NCBI GenBank assembly: GCA_027040585.1
Contig: JALULU010000261.1
Span: 1-7,892, forward strand
DNA from: Acidobacteriota bacterium
Lineage (GTDB): Bacteria; Acidobacteriota; JAAYUB01; JAMOQF01
Reading direction: 5' to 3'
Length of the DNA stretch: 7,892 nt
The notes beneath the pieces are model-generated. The model saw only the letters and a program-made list of their open reading frames with translations, did no database searches and was not told the origin of the DNA. The position numbers and the translations under genes are program-made. Shown here in pieces: positions 6,642 to 7,892 of this stretch (its first letter is position 1; every line of letters starts with the position of its first letter).

Positions 6642-6644
6642 AGT

Positions 6645-7010
6645 TTATTCTTCCTCTTTTTTTTCTTTTTTGCCTTCTTTTTCACTTTTATATGCTTTTT
6701 TACCTGCTTCAATGGCAGATGAAAGAACTTCTTTTTTCTTATCTAAAAGTTCTTTACCTCTTTTGCTAAGTTCTGTTGCCTGTTCACTAATTTTTTCCTT
6801 TGCTTCTTTTAACTTTTCCTGTAGTTCTTTTATTTTTTCTGAGGATGTGTCTTTGGTTTCTTTAGCTTTTTTTGCTATTAGTTCCCTTGTTTCAACACCA
6901 CTTTTGGGGGCAAATAAAAGGGCAACAGTTGCACCAACAATTCCACCCATAACAAAATAAAATACTTTTTCTCCAACATTTGTACCTTTTCCTTCATATT
7001 CGTAACTCAT
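6645..7010 (-). CDS. YtxH-domain membrane protein
   Basis: Small 121-residue protein. A glycine-rich membrane segment lies at about 16-33 (FYFVMGGIVGATVALLF), followed directly by the YtxH signature LLFAPKSGVETREL (31-44). From about 47 to the end it is an almost uninterrupted Lys/Glu-rich helix, likely coiled coil, ending in KKEKKEEE. The YtxH family (gas-vesicle-protein-like in some annotations) is membrane-anchored with unclear function, often linked to stress. The start is secured by AAGGAGGT four nt upstream, and the gene has its own strong promoter. It is first in a two-gene unit with the DUF948/YtxG-like gene. Confidence 0.93.
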   Translation of the reverse strand: MSYEYEGKGTNVGEKVFYFVMGGIVGATVALLFAPKSGVETRELIAKKAKETKDTSSEKIKELQEKLKEAKEKISEQATELSKRGKELLDKKKEVLSSAIEAGKKAYKSEKEGKKEKKEEE

Positions 7011-7014
7011 AATT

Positions 7015-7022
7015 ACCTCCTT
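7015..7022 (-). promoter_or_regulatory. Near-perfect Shine-Dalgarno sequence of the YtxH-like gene
   Basis: AAGGAGGT is fully complementary to the usual 16S rRNA tail and sits 4 nt before the ATG. It is much stronger than any other ribosome binding site in the window, suggesting high expression of this small protein. Confidence 0.9.
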
Positions 7023-7043
7023 AATATATAGAATTACTAAAAT

Positions 7044-7072
7044 ACTATAAACATTTTTCCAAAAATAGTCAA
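7044..7072 (-). promoter_or_regulatory. Sigma-70-type promoter of the YtxH/YtxG-like operon
   Basis: TTGACT (7072-7067) and TATAGT (7049-7044) are separated by exactly 17 nt, each one mismatch from consensus. Transcription would start near 7037, giving a leader of about 27 nt. The -35 begins directly after the stop codon of the upstream gene (7075-7073), so the intergenic space is almost all promoter plus ribosome binding site. This is the best promoter visible in the window. Confidence 0.8.
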
Positions 7073-7892
7073 TCAGTTTCTTGGTACAGCAGATAAAAGT
7101 TTACCATGATTGTCGGTAAATAATTCAAATGCTGTAAATTTATCATCACAATATAGAGTGATATATCCCCCCAACTGATTGAGTGTGTCAGGTATTAAAT
7201 AGTCATTGCTAATAACACCAATAAGTCTGCCATTGGGATCAATGCTTACCACTTTCTCACCAACGAAGGTGCCGTCTTCTTTATATACATCTACATAAAC
7301 ATTTATAGGATAATCATTTGGATTTAAAACAGTAATACCAGTAAAGTAAGATAAATCTGTATTTGGTATCGGACCATTTGCAACATGTGAAAAAACTGCC
7401 CAGTTATATGTTGTATCATCTAATAATAGTGAAGATTCAAATTGAGGTACATCATTTAACCCATCTCCAAAGATAACATCTCCTATTAAGCCATTTTCAG
7501 TGGAATCTACGTACACAATTCCAGTGGTGTAATCTGGATATGTTGAAGGGTCATCTAACTGGAAAAGCTGCCATCCATTAACATTTACTGAGCCACCAGA
7601 TGGAACATCATTTATTGTGCTTGAATAAGTGCTTCCATCGTCTGTAAGAAGAGTAAAAGTGATATCAGCACTGTTTTCTGAAGTATTTATAATATTAAAA
7701 CTTGTGTTATATGGGAGAGGAAATGATCCACCAGATGCGAAATGGGAGCAAAATAACTTATTGACTCCATTATCTATGGCAAATGGTAATGTGTGAATTG
7801 TAATAATATTTCCATTCTCATCAAAATGGTTTACCCTTGCATATCCATAAAGTCCATCACCGGATTCAATTTCAGCTTTTATATAACAATTA
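7073..7892 (-). CDS. Probable secreted protein with tandem beta-rich modules, 5'-truncated by window edge
   Basis: C-terminal 272 residues of a larger protein. The frame is open to the right edge without interruption, so the GTG at 7516 is internal and the true start lies outside. The sequence is rich in Gly, Asn, Asp, Thr and aromatic residues with short alternating hydrophobic stretches, typical of extracellular beta-sandwich domains. Two related modules of about 120 residues are visible. One begins near 7750 with C-SHFASGG, followed by FNIINTSENSADITFTLL. The next begins near 7395 with F-SHVANG, followed by YFTGITVLNPNDYPINVYVDV. The last ends GGYITLYCDDKF, FELF, LSAVP. The shared frame is S-H-x-A-x-G, then an N-P or N-T strand, a D-G turn and a G-x-I strand. 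I do not recognise a named family. Surface or exported localisation is inferred from composition, since the N-terminus is not visible. Its G+C looks higher than that of the ribD cluster. No terminator separates it from the YtxH promoter. Confidence 0.85.
   Translation of the reverse strand, partial: NCYIKAEIESGDGLYGYARVNHFDENGNIITIHTLPFAIDNGVNKLFCSHFASGGSFPLPYNTSFNIINTSENSADITFTLLTDDGSTYSSTINDVPSGGSVNVNGWQLFQLDDPSTYPDYTTGIVYVDSTENGLIGDVIFGDGLNDVPQFESSLLLDDTTYNWAVFSHVANGPIPNTDLSYFTGITVLNPNDYPINVYVDVYKEDGTFVGEKVVSIDPNGRLIGVISNDYLIPDTLNQLGGYITLYCDDKFTAFELFTDNHGKLLSAVPRN

Noticed and set aside
6520..6960. Plus-strand open frame opposite the YtxH/YtxG-like genes
   Set aside because: Ser/Phe-rich low-complexity translation is the complement of Lys/Glu-rich coiled-coil codons. 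The opposite strand has the promoter, ribosome binding sites and family motifs.
7514..7516. GTG at 7516 as the start of the right-edge gene
   Set aside because: The same frame is open to the window edge and the upstream residues form a related module, so this codon is internal.

Overview
The window is very AT-rich bacterial DNA, most extreme around 2231-3600. By gene content it is chromosomal. It carries a metal-transporter gene, a riboflavin gene, phosphatase-family genes, a YtxG/YtxH-like pair and two probable secreted proteins. I see no phage, plasmid or CRISPR signal. The secreted beta-rich repeat protein and the GGTCTGACC intergenic palindromes remind me of Deltaproteobacteria-like and neighbouring uncultured lineages, but the phylum cannot be fixed from this sequence.

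Positions 1-4410 (+ strand) look like one tightly packed transcription unit of five genes. In order they are a CorC/CNNM-family CBS-domain membrane protein (its 5' end lies outside the window), ribD, an unrecognised 232-residue protein that I read as a degenerate Fic-domain protein, a HAD-superfamily phosphatase-like protein, and an inositol-monophosphatase-family enzyme. Gaps are 5 and 12 nt; the last three genes overlap by 14 and 8 nt. RibD leaves a phosphorylated pyrimidine that an often unassigned phosphatase must dephosphorylate. The two phosphatase-family genes downstream are natural candidates for that step.

Positions 4411-4672 are a non-coding gap holding GGTCTGACC palindromes and a repeated CCCCACAAAAAA string, resembling a decayed REP-type element. 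A monocistronic gene follows (to 6076, + strand) for an exported TIM-barrel protein resembling glycoside hydrolases of the GH114/GHL15 kind. It ends at a hairpin (6097-6124) shared with the convergent gene pair.

Positions 6123-7010 (- strand) hold a YtxH-like and a DUF948/YtxG-like membrane-anchored coiled-coil protein. They are read from a near-consensus sigma-70-type promoter (7044-7072) and a near-perfect Shine-Dalgarno sequence. Positions 7073-7892 (- strand) are the 3' end of a larger gene whose frame stays open to the right edge. It encodes a probably extracellular protein built from roughly 120-residue beta-rich modules.

Most noteworthy is the Fic-like protein with its catalytic motif erased, next to a HAD protein whose motif IV is also altered, both inside a ribD operon.
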